Shown here: positions 1 to 13,716 of the stretch, piece after piece | Layout: each line of letters begins with the position of its first letter | How positions within the stretch are numbered: the first letter of the stretch is position 1 | NCBI GenBank assembly: GCA_900239685.1 | Contig: OENT01000158.1 | Coordinates: forward strand, 63,471-127,470 | Origin: Rotaria macrura | Lineage: Eukaryota > Rotifera > Eurotatoria > Philodinida > Philodinidae | Length of the DNA stretch: 64,000 nt | Reading direction: 5' to 3' | The notes under the pieces: model-generated | Database searches by the model: none | Told to the model about the DNA's origin: nothing | The model's input: only the letters and a program-made list of their open reading frames with translations | Position numbers and translations under genes: made by a program

Positions 1-105
1 CAATGTTATTAGATCTTGCTGTGACGAAGATAGATGTGCACGCATTGCAATCAGACTTTTAAATCTTCGTAAGATATCCTTGCAAAACGACATCTCTCTC
101 ATGGC
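1..105 (-). CDS. possible coding exon running off the left edge
   Basis: The minus strand is open from about 105 to the window edge in one frame. The translation looks protein-like, beginning around DILRRFKSL and continuing through RAHLSSSQQDLITL. It may be a downstream exon of the gene whose first exon lies at 600-1140, since both are on the minus strand. I could not find a clean acceptor in matching phase: the exon at 600-1140 ends in phase 1, and the only matching acceptor here has a purine-rich context. Function unknown. It could also be chance. Confidence 0.25.
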
Positions 106-599
106 CTAGAGTTTTCGTACTCTTATCAGTTTGTAAAGATGGTTACATGTGCAAGTTGCAAAAAAAAATATGAAATTAACTCATTCAAACAATATTTACA
201 CGTTCTTTCATTAAAAAAAAATATAAAAATTAAAACACTCGGATCTTTATTACTTATCGACGACTATTTTTGTTCTCTTCGCTTATATACTCTAGGAAAA
301 CAGCTCTCTTGTCTTTTTACTAAATGAACGTTGTTCTTTAATACACTTATCTCTTCTTTTCCAATATTATGTCTATGAATTGTTATTGAATTTGACTCAG
401 ACATGTTTCATTAGATTAGAACCCGTACATTTTTATTTTTTCCGCTTATTGACACGATTGCTAGGAGTACGATTTGCTGTCTTCTTCTCATTTCATCACA
501 TCGTACCTTTTGATTGACACATGATTTGTATGAATCTATCTAGCATATACAACTATTTCGAAGAATAGAAAATGAGTTATCTTAGAAGAATTGTTTTAC

Positions 600-1140
600 C
601 TGAAGTTACCCAAATCGAATCTCTTGATTCTTCATCAACAATGGTCAATAATGTATTATTAGTTTGTTCCAACGTTCGCCGATGAATACTTGCTAAATTA
701 TTACAGTCAGTCGTCGAACGACGTGTTGTTATTACAGCTGATGGACTTGAAAAATATGTCATATCATGAGTAGATAATTTATTTTGAAATTTATCGCATG
801 TAGAAAAAAATGGAGATACAGTTGTTAATGTTTCATCTGATGACGATAAAGTACTTAATGTTGGTGTTGGTTTTGATCGATGATAACGACTTGCTGTTGC
901 GTACATATCGTTTGTACAACTTTGTCGACGTTTCGACATCATTTTCCATTTTGAAGGTTGTTGTTGTTGATTAGCGGCTTTGATTTGTGATAGTTCACGT
1001 TCATCAGACAATGGAAGTTTGATGATAGTTGAATGTGATGAATTAAACATACCATCGAGTGAACGAACTCGATCGGTTGAAGATGAACTAGCCGACGGTG
1101 ATGAAGTATCGAAAACCATTGCTGATTGCGTAAATTTCAT
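600..1140 (-). CDS. first (or early) exon of an unrecognised Ser/Thr-rich protein
   Basis: The exon is open for about 180 codons, from ATG at 1140 to a good donor (TTCAG|gtaaaa) at 600/599, leaving phase 1. The protein is rich in Ser, Thr and Arg with a short Gln run (about residue 57) and basic patches such as KWKMMSKRRQS, so it is probably disordered. No domain is recognised. A possible acceptor (gctag) lies just upstream of the ATG, so this may be a second exon or a trans-spliced start. Translation past the donor soon reaches a stop (ends at 577), which supports splicing. An ORF this long is unlikely by chance at this base composition. The following exon is not identified with confidence. 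Confidence 0.6.
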
Positions 1141-1401
1141 TAAAGATATCTAGCATTCCGTAATGTGAGAGAAGAATCTAAATAGACAATCGAATTTTTG
1201 TTTTGTATTTCAATGTTTGTCTTTTATCATTCATAATTATCCTTCGTTTGTTGAAGAGAAGACAAGTTTTCAATCTCATTCTATGAACAGAAGTAGAAGT
1301 GTACTGTTTGACACTGTCTTGATTGCCCTCGTTCAGAGGGTACAAATAATCGAACCGGATGAAAAACAAACTCATAAATTTCAGATTTAAAGTGTCATGC
1401 A

Positions 1402-1407
<6 letters not shown>

Positions 1408-1437
<30 letters not shown>
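1408..1437. repeat. TA dinucleotide microsatellite
   Basis: An uninterrupted alternating TA tract of about 30 bp. It also creates a spurious Tyr-Ile repeat in a short minus-strand ORF. Confidence 0.95.
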
Positions 1438-1440
<3 letters not shown>

Positions 1441-3819
1441 GATTATTCAACGATTGATTGCAAGTCAATTATAAAAATTAACATTAAAAAGCAACATCTA
1501 CATCACAGTACATTATTAGAAATAGTTATTCGTCTACAATCACTAATAGATAGGGAGAAGTCGGCTTCTTGAGTTTTTATTTTCTATTTTGCCACAAAAT
1601 TTCTATGTACCGAAATTCTATTCATATTGAATCGTACAGGTCTACTTTGAATCTTACTCAAAAATGAAATGGTGCGGTACTCGAGATATCGAATGTTGAA
1701 AATACGAGATTTTTTTTTCTTCTTTTTTTTTCCTAGTTATGAAAGATTCACTGCCGCTACTCACTATTCCAATAAAAACATATTTGCCAATCGAACTTCT
1801 ATAAGATTTCTACTTAGTTTGTTCGAATATATTCTGAGACTAGATATCGATTCGATTGTTGACATCATCTTGGAAATCTCAGCAAATTTGTTATTCGATC
1901 TCTCTCTTCGATCAAGTCAATTTAATGCATTCATTAAACAAGATTACAGCTCTGTTGATCTCATCATAATTAAATCGATGAGAAAAAAATCATAGATCCT
2001 ACGTTAGGTTGTCATTTACAAATCAGAGAATATTCACTTTAAGCAAAAACATGAATCAAAATGACGGCTACATCCGTATTGCGGGCACGTTTCATTCGAC
2101 TAATTAAAGACAAATATCGAAAAAGCGGAACTAACTTGCCGAGAGGAATAAAGAATCACTAAATGATATATGCTAAAACATCTATGATTTGTAGGTCTAT
2201 AATCAAGATTATCTATGCCAGTGATCGTATCAAATATTTGGAATCATCGATAATAAAACTTATGCAATCTGCTTTGGTAATTATTAAAATTCCAAAGAAA
2301 ACATCGACATTACTTATAGATCTACTTTAAGATATGGTCAACAATCATATTCTAAAATTAAACTAGCTAGATTCAATCGTATATAAAAAATCGATTTTTT
2401 TTTCTTCATGTTTTACTACATACGATCCGATTTTTGTCATTCGTCCTTCAATAACATTTAGTGAATATTGTTCTCTCCTATGAAAGAAAAATGTCCCACA
2501 ATCGAGAGAGCGCGTTTATACATAACCAAAGTAGTATTTTTAATAAAAATGTAATTTAATGAAAACAAAACTCTGAGAGAGAGAGAGAGATCAACAGGTT
2601 CTGATAAGAAAGAAAAATAGTCGAGCCACTTTTTTCCCCGTCAAATGTACAATAACTATCCCTAAATACATTTCTTTACATAATCAAGAATGAAATATGA
2701 TTTGTTCTTTTTTTAGTCTAACAAATGCTTATTCAAATTTCAAACAGAACTCTCATTCTGGACAAAAAAAAAGAAATAAAGGCTAAAATGACGGATTCAC
2801 TTATTTTTCAAGTGAACATGTTTTTGAATCATTGATTTTACGAGACAAATCAAAATTATGAATCTTCATACTGAAATCAGTATCAATACTTGACTATTCA
2901 ATGAAGCAAAATTTGAGAAATCATGCATTTAATTAGTAGACTTTTCAAATATTTGCATCAATTGAATGATCATACATTCTCTATATTCAAGAAATAATAT
3001 CGATCCATCTTCTCGAAATTGTATGTTGAAGAAAAACTATCCGAGACCTTATTCTTTACTATAATAACATTATAAACTGTTCTCTAGTGATAAATTGTTT
3101 ACAAAATACTGCGGAAAAATTTGTTTAATTCGATGAAAATAGAAAACGTCAAATCAAATAATATTTCTTTCTTTTCATTGAAAGAAAAATATTCTCGGAT
3201 AGAACAAAAAAGCAAAATAAGAAATCATCTAATGCTAATGAATATAATTAGTCATTCACGTCGTAAATATAAGCAAATTACTATTGTATAGAAATAACTG
3301 ATTTTGTTCTTTTCCTCAATTGTATCTCGTCCTTTTTTTTTTCTTCTTCGTCTTCTTATTTTCAACTTTCTCTCTTCAAGAGCAGTATGTGGTTTCTATT
3401 AAGAAATTGATCGACCAATTTTCTCTTTTTTTCTGTCGTTCGTGCACTCGTATTTCATTCCTGTCTTTACTTTACTAGACATGAATGCTTCAGTTATAAG
3501 CTATACTAATAATAAGAGCAATAACAAGAACAAAAAACAACTGGTATCGATCGATTAGTTCGGCCTTCTTTCTTTCATAGATTTTTTTTTCATTGTTTTT
3601 TCTTCTTCTCACCTGTAAATTATTGGCATTATCAATTAGTTATGTTCAATCATTCATTGTTGTACGTAGACGATGAGATCAATGCTAGAAAAAATAACTT
3701 TACTATTTTAATAAGATGAACAGATGAGAAAGAAAGAGAATGAAAAGAGTGATGTGAGTGTGCAAATGTGTGTAAGACACTACCTCATATCTAGTCGATG
3801 ATAAAGTGACAGAGAACGA

Positions 3820-3860
3820 GGGAGAGAAGAGAGAGAGAGAGAGAGAGAGAGGGAAAGGGG
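3820..3860. repeat. GA-rich microsatellite
   Basis: A purine tract of repeated GA units ending in a G-rich stretch. The opposite strand reads as CT and gives the Leu-Ser repeats of two overlapping spurious ORFs. Confidence 0.9.
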
Positions 3861-4999
3861 TAGAGAGCATACAATAGACAGTCGTCGTTGTTACGTGCAG
3901 TCGTCGTAACAAACACATCATTCTTCGTTCGACACACCGTCAACTGCATCATCAGATTTTTCTTTATGTCTCCGTTTCTCTTCTTTTTTTTATATGGGCA
4001 AAGATGACGACGATAGCGGATAGTATCGTCGTCGGCTGACTGAACGATTCTTTCCATTTTAATACAAACACAATCTCCAATTAGTGAGACACCGCATATA
4101 TCTTTCTCTTCGCTCTCGCGTCGTCCAGATAAAACGACATTAAACTATAACCATTTGTTTTCTTTTCTCTATCTATATTCATGTGCTCACATGGTCGAAA
4201 ATTAGCCTTGAGATGTAACGATGACAATATTTGTTTTCGTTATTAACTGAAAATGAATTCTATGTGACAGATACATTGTAAATTATGAATCAAGTTCAAA
4301 GATTATGGGCAAAAACCAAACAAAAACAATATAACATAAAAAAAATTATTTAAGCTCTTATGTAGAATAATACAGGGATTATATTATGATGATCCTAGAT
4401 TACTATTACATGCAATGATTATCGTATTTAAACGAATTGCTAAAAATCTAACTCATTCTACGCAATTCAATGTTTGTAAAGTTTCATCATCGTCAAGTAG
4501 CAATTAATTCTTTCTTTTGTTCGGAGTGAATAGTTATTTTAATTAATTAGACCGAGAAATTTTCTTTTACTACAATTTTTTTCTTTTCAAAATATAATCA
4601 AAAAAGAAAATAGTATCAATAGAGGCATGAAAAATGAAAGCAATAATTGAAACAAGAAGTTTACAATTATATTCGAATTGATGACTGCCAGCTGTGTTTG
4701 CAGAATATTGGTTAGATAGATACATGTAAACCAATATTAAAAATGACATGAAAAGAGACCGAGTATAAATCGATCTTGTATGAACACGAAAAAGAAAGGT
4801 TTTATGTCCTTTATCGAACAAAATCGTAAGGTCTACATAAATATATATGCCTATATAGATTGTTATTTGACATCGCCTTTAGAAGAAGCAATAACAAAAA
4901 ATATATATATATATATTCTATTCTCATCACAAATGTTCGAAGGAATGGCACTAGGCACAAGAAAAAGAAAGAGTTCGCTTAAGGCTGTACTTTTCTTTT

Positions 5000-5028
5000 T
5001 TCTTCTTCTTCTTCTTCTTCTTCTTCTT
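5000..5028. repeat. CTT trinucleotide microsatellite
   Basis: About nine CTT units after a T-rich lead-in. A plus-strand ORF crossing it shows a Leu run, which is a repeat artefact. Confidence 0.9.
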
Positions 5029-8000
5029 TGTATTCATATCAACAATAAAAGTGGTTCACACCATCATCATGATAGATTTCCAACAGATTGATAGACATTT
5101 ATTGACATGACTAATGTTTTGTTCTATATTTGCTTTATGGAAATATTTTTTACCTTTTCAATATAAATCAATCGATGATAAACAATAGAAGAAAGACGGA
5201 TATAACACACAATGAAATTTGTAATATAATTCAACGTGGTTGAATATTGTTTCTTTGAACTGTTAAATAGATTGAGTCTGAAAAAAATATATGGATATAG
5301 AAGTACGTGCGTTAGCTATATAGAATAATAATCTCTATCGATTTAGTTGGATAAGAGACAAGCAACTCTAGTAATTGTGGTTTGTCCATTTCTTTCTCTC
5401 CTATATTTTTTTTGCCATATACGAGCTACTCTATGTAGGTTAGATAGATGATTACCATATGAGAAATCATACTTTTTTTTTCATTCTCCTACTTGTACTC
5501 AGTTCTTTTCTTTCTTCCTTTTCTTTCCTTCTGTCTGTCTTTTTTTTTGTCTTTCTCTACCAGATGATCGATGTAACAACGAAGAAATGAATGTTAATAA
5601 GCTAGCAACAGTATGTTGTTCTAGTGTCCAGTATATTATGATAAATAATAACTAATGAATGATTAAATATTTCTTCTATGTTACGTGGATTTTCTAGTCA
5701 ATATTTTTGTATTATTAACTTTTCTTCACTTCTCGTACATGTACTCAATTTTCATGTTTCATCAACTTGTGTATGTCATGTATGCGGATGAAACACCTTT
5801 TTTCTATTTCTCTTTTTTTTTTCGTCTGACTAAGGGCGCGAAGGCAAATAAGCAGGCAAGTACGCGAACACGCGTGCACTATGTGCTTTATAAAAGGCGA
5901 AGATGTGTGAGAAGAGAGAGAGAGAGAAAGAGAGACTAGCAACAAATGAAGTACCAAGATGTAATAGTAATAGTGCATATACATATCGTGATAGATTGAC
6001 CAGCTGGTCGCTATGACATGTATATATATATATACATCTGTATACATACGTAGTAAGTTTTTCAAGGATATGCACTTTATTTCTTTCGCTGACGACGTGT
6101 ACTTCAAAACAATGTCAAATGAAAACGAGGACATTCAGACGCCATACTCATGGCTTGATAATATAAAATGTGAATTATATGACAAATGATTTTTTATCAA
6201 ATAAAATCGAATAGGTTCTTTAAAATTTCTTTTCTTAAATTTCAAGAACTTCAATTGTCGTCATGTGGTAGAATTTGAAAATGAAACCATTTATGGTATT
6301 GATACTAAGTGTCTTTATTTAACGAAGACAGTTTCGAATATCAATTGTATCTTAGTTTAATATCAACGATAAATTATACGAAGCTTGAAACGTCGTACGT
6401 CTAAGTACAAGTTCAGATAAAATTGGAGATGATCAGCAAAGAATAAATTATTTATGTATGTATAAATTTACTTCACTATGAAGTATAAAAGCACGCAAAC
6501 ATGAAATATAAATAAGTGGGCTTGAAATGCCATATTAAATAACTTTTCTTTTCGTTTTGTTTTACATGTCGTTATTTGTACGTATTCGTATGTTTATCTG
6601 ATGATGTAATAGAGACGGAAATTAATGATTAGTCCATGAAAACGACAAAAAAATTTCTTCTCTCGTTTATCACTAACACAGAGTAAGAAACATATTATTG
6701 ATATTGAATGATAAGCAAGATCAAATTTTGATCTATAATTGAAATAATATCTCACTGACTTGATAGAAAAGTTTTGTTTTTATAAGAGAAAAAGAAAATA
6801 TCAGTTCCAAATGAAATGTTGTCGGCTATATTAAATAACGCCCATCGTTGATTTGATTAATATACAGATTAGAAAAAGACTTAAATATCTCCATCTATGT
6901 TTTTCCTTATATAGAAGAAAAGAACAGTCAAAAGTTATGTTGTTTTCAACACAAGATTCTTTTGCCTTTTCTTTCTCAGATGTTGTTTTCCAAATAATAT
7001 CTTGTGTATTTGTTTTGGTTTTTCTTATGACAACCAATAATGGAAGCAATATTGACTTAATTTGCTGAAAAAAAACATACGAGTATCATGCGTCATGCCC
7101 TCACGTCTATGACAGATCACATTCTTGTCTTATTCTACGTTTGGAAAAAGAAATGTTATTTTATAGTCTTATTATTACAACTAAACAATGTTGACACTTG
7201 ATTTAGTTCAGTTCTTTCTTTCATAATGAGAAACAAACAAACGGAATTGGAAATTTTATCCATTGAACTATTTTTTAGATGAAACATAAATAAGTTTTAA
7301 GTGGATAAAATATCCCTTGAGATAATTTCTTTCGCTTGTATGATTTATTTTAACGACTGTCTTTGCTAATTGAAACGAAAGAACAAAAATATTTTTCATA
7401 TTTCTTCGACTACGTGTGTCAAACATTGAGGATTGTTGTTGTCCTAGAAAAAGTTCATATGATGTCATATACACCCACTCTTCATCAAATTGAGTTCGTA
7501 TATTTTTACTTTTTTTGATTTCGTAAGGGAATCAATTTTTATCTTGTTCATACTACATCAAGAGAGCGATAAAGTCTCAATAGGATAAGTTTTAATATGA
7601 ACGATAGCACGAGAAGAAACAACTCATTCTTTCATCTCATGTTTCATCGAGAGCAATCAGAAAAAACTCGGGACAAAAGAAACGCAATCATTTGCTTCTA
7701 TTGCTTTAACAAATATTGGCTTTCATTGTTCGTTATTGTTTTCTTTAACAAATAACCGAATGAAGAATAAAGACAAGACATTTGATTAGATAATATATCA
7801 GCTGAATTTCAATAACTCAAACGAAGAAACAGAAAAAAAAAATCTCAAGAATATCAATTCATGTACCAAACGCATAACATCAACATGTCCTACACGCGTG
7901 TCATCTGTTTTGATGACAATCATTATTCTCACATAACCTTTTTATCATTTTTTTCTCTCCTTCCACACTAGTTAGACTTGCGATAAACACAAATTAGGTT

Positions 8001-9149
8001 TGACGTATCGAATACTAAAACGGAGAAAAGGTCATTTGAATAATTATTAGTTTATAATGGAAATATATTTTTTTTCATCAGATTAATGTATATTCAAGGA
8101 TGATTAAAACATTACGTAAAATGTGTTTTTATAGAAGAGAATAATAATATCAATTTAATTTTATAGTTTAAAGTTCGCACTAAAATTTAAACGAGAAAGA
8201 ATGACATTCGAACAATAGCAACATATTGTAAACGTAGATTTTCGAGTCTTCTTCACTGTAATTGTATTTCAATTGTAAAAAGAAAAAGGTTTATTGATTT
8301 TTTATTAACGAATGTTTTTCCTGAGAACAATGAATTATCAAATTACGTTGTTTTTAAAGCTTTTTAAGAAAGAAAAATTATGCGAGCTTCTGTTCTTCAG
8401 ATTTCTGGGAAATCACAGGTGACCAACTGTTATCATTACTGATTCACTGAGTACAAGTCCATTTATCGAATATTCTGTAGGAGACATTGCATCGATTACT
8501 CAAATAAGCATTAACATTCTTTTTTGTTGTCTAGATAGTGGCATTCGTTGACTAGATTAGTTTTTAATACTTCAAATCAACAATAGAATGAGTTCTGTCA
8601 GAAAAGAAAATCCTGGACCGAGTATTTGTCAGAAACAGCGACTAATAATGCGTATTGAATGTAATCTATTTCAGATTAATAAGAATCTTTTCAGAAAAAA
8701 ACAAGATGTCTCTCGAAGAGTTACATAAGTACTAAAAGAGCAACAACAAATTGAATATACGAAGAAAATTTAATATTATTTTAACGAATCAATCAGTTTT
8801 CTAAGTCGTTAACGGAAACTTGAAATCATGATATATTGAGAAGAAGGGGGAAAAAAGAAACAAAACATATAAATACCGATGTTGAACTATTGTCTTTGTT
8901 TACTAATGCGATCAGGTGGTATTTTGTCAATTGAAGAATATAATGATAATGCCAAATAGTGAAAATGAATAAATAAATAATGTGACATGTCACATAAATA
9001 TCTGAAAGAGACAAAACACATGTTTGCCAATGTTCAATCGCAGTTGAATAGAACTTTGGAAAAAGAAAACAAGATTTCACATTTCATTTTATATATGTTT
9101 AACAGAAATAATATGACAATAAACAGCACGAAGAAAAAAAGAAGTAACA

Positions 9150-10918
9150 CTACATCGGTGGTAAAGGTGGTGGTGGCGGCCATGGATTACTGGAAGCTAT
9201 TTGACCACGAAGAGTTTGTGCAAACACTGATGGTGGCATACTAAATATGACACAGATCAATGAAATATGATCTAGCTTTTACAATTCGATCACTCACGGA
9301 GGCATTGGTGGTGGCATCGGTGGTCTCATGTAGAAATTTTGATGAGATGGTGGTGGCACAACAGTTGATTGAGGAGGTGGAGGTGGTGGAGGAGGTGGTG
9401 GTGGTGGTGGAGGTGGTGGTGGCGGCGGTGCAGTTAATGTTCGCCGAGATAAATCATCGTGTGATGATGTCTGGATAATTTTAAACACAAAGAAAAAGAA
9501 AACGCATATTTCATAAGCAATATAATATTTAAGAAATCTCGATCACGTACAAGATGAAACGACGCTGATAATGAGCCTGTTGAATTAACTTGGGTATTAC
9601 CAATATTTGAACTCATTGTTGAGGAATGATGATGATTATTTCGTGACGATCGATAATTTGTTTCATCATCAGTTCGAGGCTATATAAAAAAAAAAAATTT
9701 CATTGTTTTCATTTAAATAATTGATCAAGAAAAACAAAAGAGAATTATTCTAATCAAATAATTTCTATTCGGCATACTCGTTTAGTTGATGCAGTCGGTC
9801 GTGATGTTGATGGTGATTCAGAAGGAATTGGTTGTATAGGTGATGTGACAGTTGAATTTGTTTGTGTTGGCGTCAGCATAATTGATGGATTAGTAAATGT
9901 ACCATTGCTTGTCGATGATAAATTGTTTTTTGAATAAAGATCCAAATGTTGATGACAGATATCTAACAAAAACAAAAACAAGAAAAAGAATTTTATCCAA
10001 TCATGAATTCAATCAAACAAACCTTCAATGATATCTTTTGTTAAACCTTCAACAAATTGTTCCCACCATTTTTGTTTACTATTTTCTTTTTTAGTCGTCC
10101 AATCTGTTATTTCAAATTTAGATAATTTACAAGCAAGATATAATACAGCGATTGCAATGATTTCTGGTTCCCATTGTAAACATAATGTTGTGCAATAACT
10201 AAAACACAATTATTTATTTATTTTCTGTTTCAATCGAAAACAATCGGTGTCTTTTGTTTTATTTTGATTCGCATCAAATACCTATCATTCACAAATGTCC
10301 AAGCCATTTGAAACATTTGACGTATTTGTTCTTTATCCCCGATAATAGTCTTAGCGTATTGTTTGAGAAACGAATACGGACTTGCAATACAAAAATCAAA
10401 TTTAACAGTCGGCAATAAAATACGTTCATATTGTAATATTAAATCTCCTCGTTCATCGCCTAATGTTGGAATATAACGTTCACGAGTTCCTTCGAGAATC
10501 TGACGAGCCGTTTTCATAATGTCACGAATTTTCTTTGGTGTTTCTTCAACTTTACCAGATAGAAATAAACAACATGTTGCCATTGCCTATGAATTTACAA
10601 GAAAATATGCATTTTTGTTTCTTGATGTAAACTTACATATCGCGGATATTGTTTAAATGAATGGAACATATAAAAACGATGGAAAAAAACAGCGCCTGTA
10701 CCCATTGTTTCTGATCGTCTGTAAAATATGAACGATGAATGAAAGATAAAGATTACATACATAAAAATAATTGTTACTTACAAACCAAGTCGTATACCGA
10801 GATCAAGAATAAACCGACAACCTTCACGTCTATAGCGTTGCTCAGTCTCTGGATCAACACCATCACAAATTGATGGTGTTGATTTAAGATCTTTTTTATC
10901 ATAATACCATAAAGGCAT
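9150..10918 (-). CDS. CCNK: cyclin K (CCNK-like), eight exons, 425 aa
   Basis: Cyclin K is the nuclear partner of CDK12/CDK13, which phosphorylate the RNA polymerase II C-terminal domain during elongation. Exons (minus strand): 10918-10782, 10718-10637, 10586-10282, 10198-10023, 9962-9778, 9679-9551, 9470-9298, 9240-9150. All introns are GT-AG and 50-98 nt long; the joined length is 1278 nt. The N-terminus opens with [11 protein letters not shown], as in the human WYWDKKDL region. The cyclin boxes carry [50 protein letters not shown] and [11 protein letters not shown], all close to human CCNK. After about residue 233 come a Ser/Thr-rich linker and a polyproline tail (about 345-425), which also matches cyclin K and argues against cyclins T and L. 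The tail is shorter than in vertebrates. The start is the only Met before the conserved block. Confidence 0.95.
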
Positions 10919-12523
10919 CGTACATATTATTCAACAAATCGGTTGAAAATGAAATAAAGTCAATAATAAGATAATGTCCTGTGTTATTTCTTATAATATA
11001 TAAATTCAAAAAAGAAAGTATTTACAATAATGTTTCAATCAAATAGTTTTGTTATTTCCTATCAAAATGAAATCATTCGTCAATAAAATAGCAAATAGTT
11101 CATCGTGACAAGTGGTGACATCAATATGAATGAAAAAATAATTAACAGGAAGAGTTATTCTTGGTTTTTTTAGTTTCTCTGTAAGATATACATACAAATT
11201 AAAAATTCCTTCCGTTTGAAGCGCAAAATTTCAATATTAATGAGTTACTTCGAACAATAGTATGCTTCTATTAGTACTAAACTAAAGTTTTCCATGTTTT
11301 TTGAAGTTTTTTTAAAATATTTTTTTCAATAGCTTTTACAATCTTAAAGAGCTCTATATGTTTTTTGTGTCCTATTCAAACAATGAGTCTATACTTGTAT
11401 TGAGGGAAAAATTGAAAAATATAATAATGTGTATCAACGTAGTAAAATGGATTAATCTTTTCGCAAGACTCGATATACAGCTGGGCATTAGGATTTTCGT
11501 CTTGCGTTCTCGCAATCTTTTAATGTAGAACTCTTTTGAGTCAAACTGAATGCTAGTTATGCATTATGGACAGCTTCTTTTTTTGTCAATGTATATGCTA
11601 ACGTGTCTTTTAGTTTTGTCGATTCGAAACTCTTCCGAAAATGTCTTATAGTCGGCGAAGCGCATAAATATGAGATAAGATATTCAAACATAGAACGGCG
11701 AAATAATCTAACTATGAAAAATACTTTAATCATATTAAAGAAGAATAGGACTGGAACTGCAATGATCGTCTACTGTATGGAACGTGAAAGAAAGTATCTT
11801 TCATGATTATCAGAACAATGACTGTCCGAATAATCAAATACTTTCACAATGGGTCACTGAGGCTAAAGCAAAAGTGCTGATAACAATTAGTGAAATAATG
11901 AAGATAAAGACATCGTTTCAATCTTAAGGTGTGTGCCTGCCGACTTTGGTCTGGTGATTGTTTATCAAGTACAGTTTCATAAAGCAAGCCACACCAAGGC
12001 CCACATCCACAATCTGTTATACGGAAAATGTAGAGCTACAATATGAGTTTCAAGAATAGATTTTTCATAATGGTCAAGGATGAATACTAATTGCTGATTA
12101 ATATGAAGAAGAAATCGCTAGCTAACTAATCGAGTACCAATTTTAAAACAGATTTTATTCGATAATTTTGTATGGAAGACATGAGTACTCCCATGAACGA
12201 GAAAGATTTTCTAGGAAATAATCCCAAAGAATATGTGTACAAGAGATGACACGAGACATAGTGACTCTATGTGGTTACTGATCATAGTAGAATTTCATTT
12301 AGTCAATATTTATTGAAAATTATTTCTATATTCAATAATTATTATTCTATAACGTTTAAAGAATCAAAATATTAGTGGGAAGGACAAAAATGTGTTGTTC
12401 ATTTTTTTTTGATGAAACTGAAGATAAGTCACACATGTTCCCGTAGTATTGTCCATACATATTCTTTTGAAGTGATCAATCAAAAGAAGCGCGCTTTGTT
12501 TTTCATTAAGTACCTGTATTCAT
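10919..12523. other. intergenic spacer between divergent cyclin K and membrane-protein genes
   Basis: This 1.6-kb AT-rich stretch separates two divergently transcribed genes, so both promoters should lie here. No long ORF, repeat or recognisable RNA gene is visible. The only open frame (11603-11806) is short and has no protein-like features. Confidence 0.5.
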
Positions 12524-13499
12524 ATGCTTTCAAATTCTATTCTTCTGTTCATTTTCCCGTTTATCATCGAGATTGATTATTCATTTTGTTTCTTAATCAA
12601 ATCAAAAGTTCCTTTAGAAGATTATGTGATCGATGTTTTCTTTGCAAACAGTTTGAATATAATTCGTTGTAATTCATATGAACGTCATATACTACGTTCG
12701 ATGAATTTAGACGCAATTGGTCGTATCAAATGTTCAAATCGACATTCATTTTTACCTGATAATCATATTGAAAACATTACATTATTTGAGTGGCTTTATA
12801 CATCTATAAATTGTAAAAAGAAATCGAACATTACAGAAGACACCACTTATCTCGAGATAAAACACAAAGCTAAAAAAGCATTTAAAAAGAATTCGTTGGC
12901 ATTAGTACGTAGTGGATCAACGGGTCCTAGTAAACTACATTGGAATGAAAAAAAATTTCAAATATATTTCGAACATCCTCCAAGAAAATTGCCACTTATT
13001 AGTATTGAACAGCAAGAGAAAAATTTTTCAACCGATGTTTATTTTTTCAAGCATCGACCTATTGTTTGTCGTGAAAAATATTCTACATCAGAACAGCCCT
13101 GCTTGAATAATAATCAACATCAAGATTTTTCATATGTCTGCTATTATAAAGTAAGATATTTCATTTTATTGGGTTTCTTTTTTGTACAATCATAATATTT
13201 TCGTCTGTGAGATTGGTGTTGCAGATACGCCAACAATAGCTGAAATGGACAAAGAAATAAAAATGTTGCCGAACAACATTAATGTTGATGGAAATACAAA
13301 AATAGATCGTTATATCGATAGAAGAAGTAAAAATGATTCATCGTGGAGTTTATATTTTATTCTCCCGACTTGTCTTATCATAATTATTGCTGCTGGCACT
13401 AGCATATATTATTTTTATTGTCGGCATATGAATGATGAATACAACGGTAAAATGAAACGTCTTAATAGTGATACATCCATTAAATCGAATATATCATAG
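12524..13499 (+). CDS. orphan type I membrane protein, two exons, 304 aa
   Basis: Exon 1 is 12524-13150 and exon 2 is 13212-13499; the donor AAA|gtaaga and acceptor ctgtgag|ATT are both in phase 0. The nearer acceptor gttgcag would put a stop in frame. The product starts with a hydrophobic signal sequence (about residues 1-22, MLSNSILLFIFPFII). An ectodomain of about 230 residues follows, with spaced cysteines (for example IIRCNS, GRIKCSN, SINCKK, IVCREK, QPCLNN, YVCYYK) and an N-glycosylation site (NIT). Near residues 258-280 is one membrane segment (YFILPTCLIIIIAAGTSIYY), then a short basic and Ser-rich cytoplasmic tail. This predicts a cell-surface protein. I do not recognise the ectodomain fold, and no family assignment is made. 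Confidence 0.7.
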
Positions 13500-13716
13500 A
13501 ATTCGATCGAGTATTTAACATATTGTTGCAACATAAAATAAATAAAATCGATGAAGGAAATAAATCGAAATTCGCAAAGGATAAATTCAAGGTCTAATTG
13601 TATACGTTTTTTAATTAGCAATGCTAAAATTAATATGTTTTACCTATCAATAGATATCCATCAATCTTTCCCATGGAACAAGATACAGCAGTAGCTACTA
13701 TCTAAACTTTAAATTT

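Larger units (their letters stand above)
1141..9149. other. 8-kb AT-rich intergenic region, no recognisable gene
   Basis: Both strands carry only short ORFs dominated by low complexity. The region holds several microsatellites: TA at 1408-1437, GA at about 3820-3860 and 5910-5936, and CTT at 5000-5028. I see no conserved protein motif. It is upstream of the minus-strand gene at 1140 and downstream of cyclin K, so it may contain the distal regulatory DNA of the former. Confidence 0.6.

Noticed and set aside
1669..1995. 108-codon plus-strand ORF
   Set aside because: Low-complexity Phe run from a T tract, no motif; one or two ORFs of this size are expected by chance in a window this large and AT-rich.
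3703..4057. Two overlapping minus-strand ORFs with Leu-Ser repeats
   Set aside because: Produced by a GA/CT microsatellite read in two frames.
5745..6134. 129-codon minus-strand ORF with overlapping frames
   Set aside because: Crosses GA and TA microsatellites; Tyr/Ser/Leu-rich noise without motifs.
9260..9478. Val/Glu-rich ORF antisense to cyclin K
   Set aside because: Antisense shadow of the polyproline exon of cyclin K.
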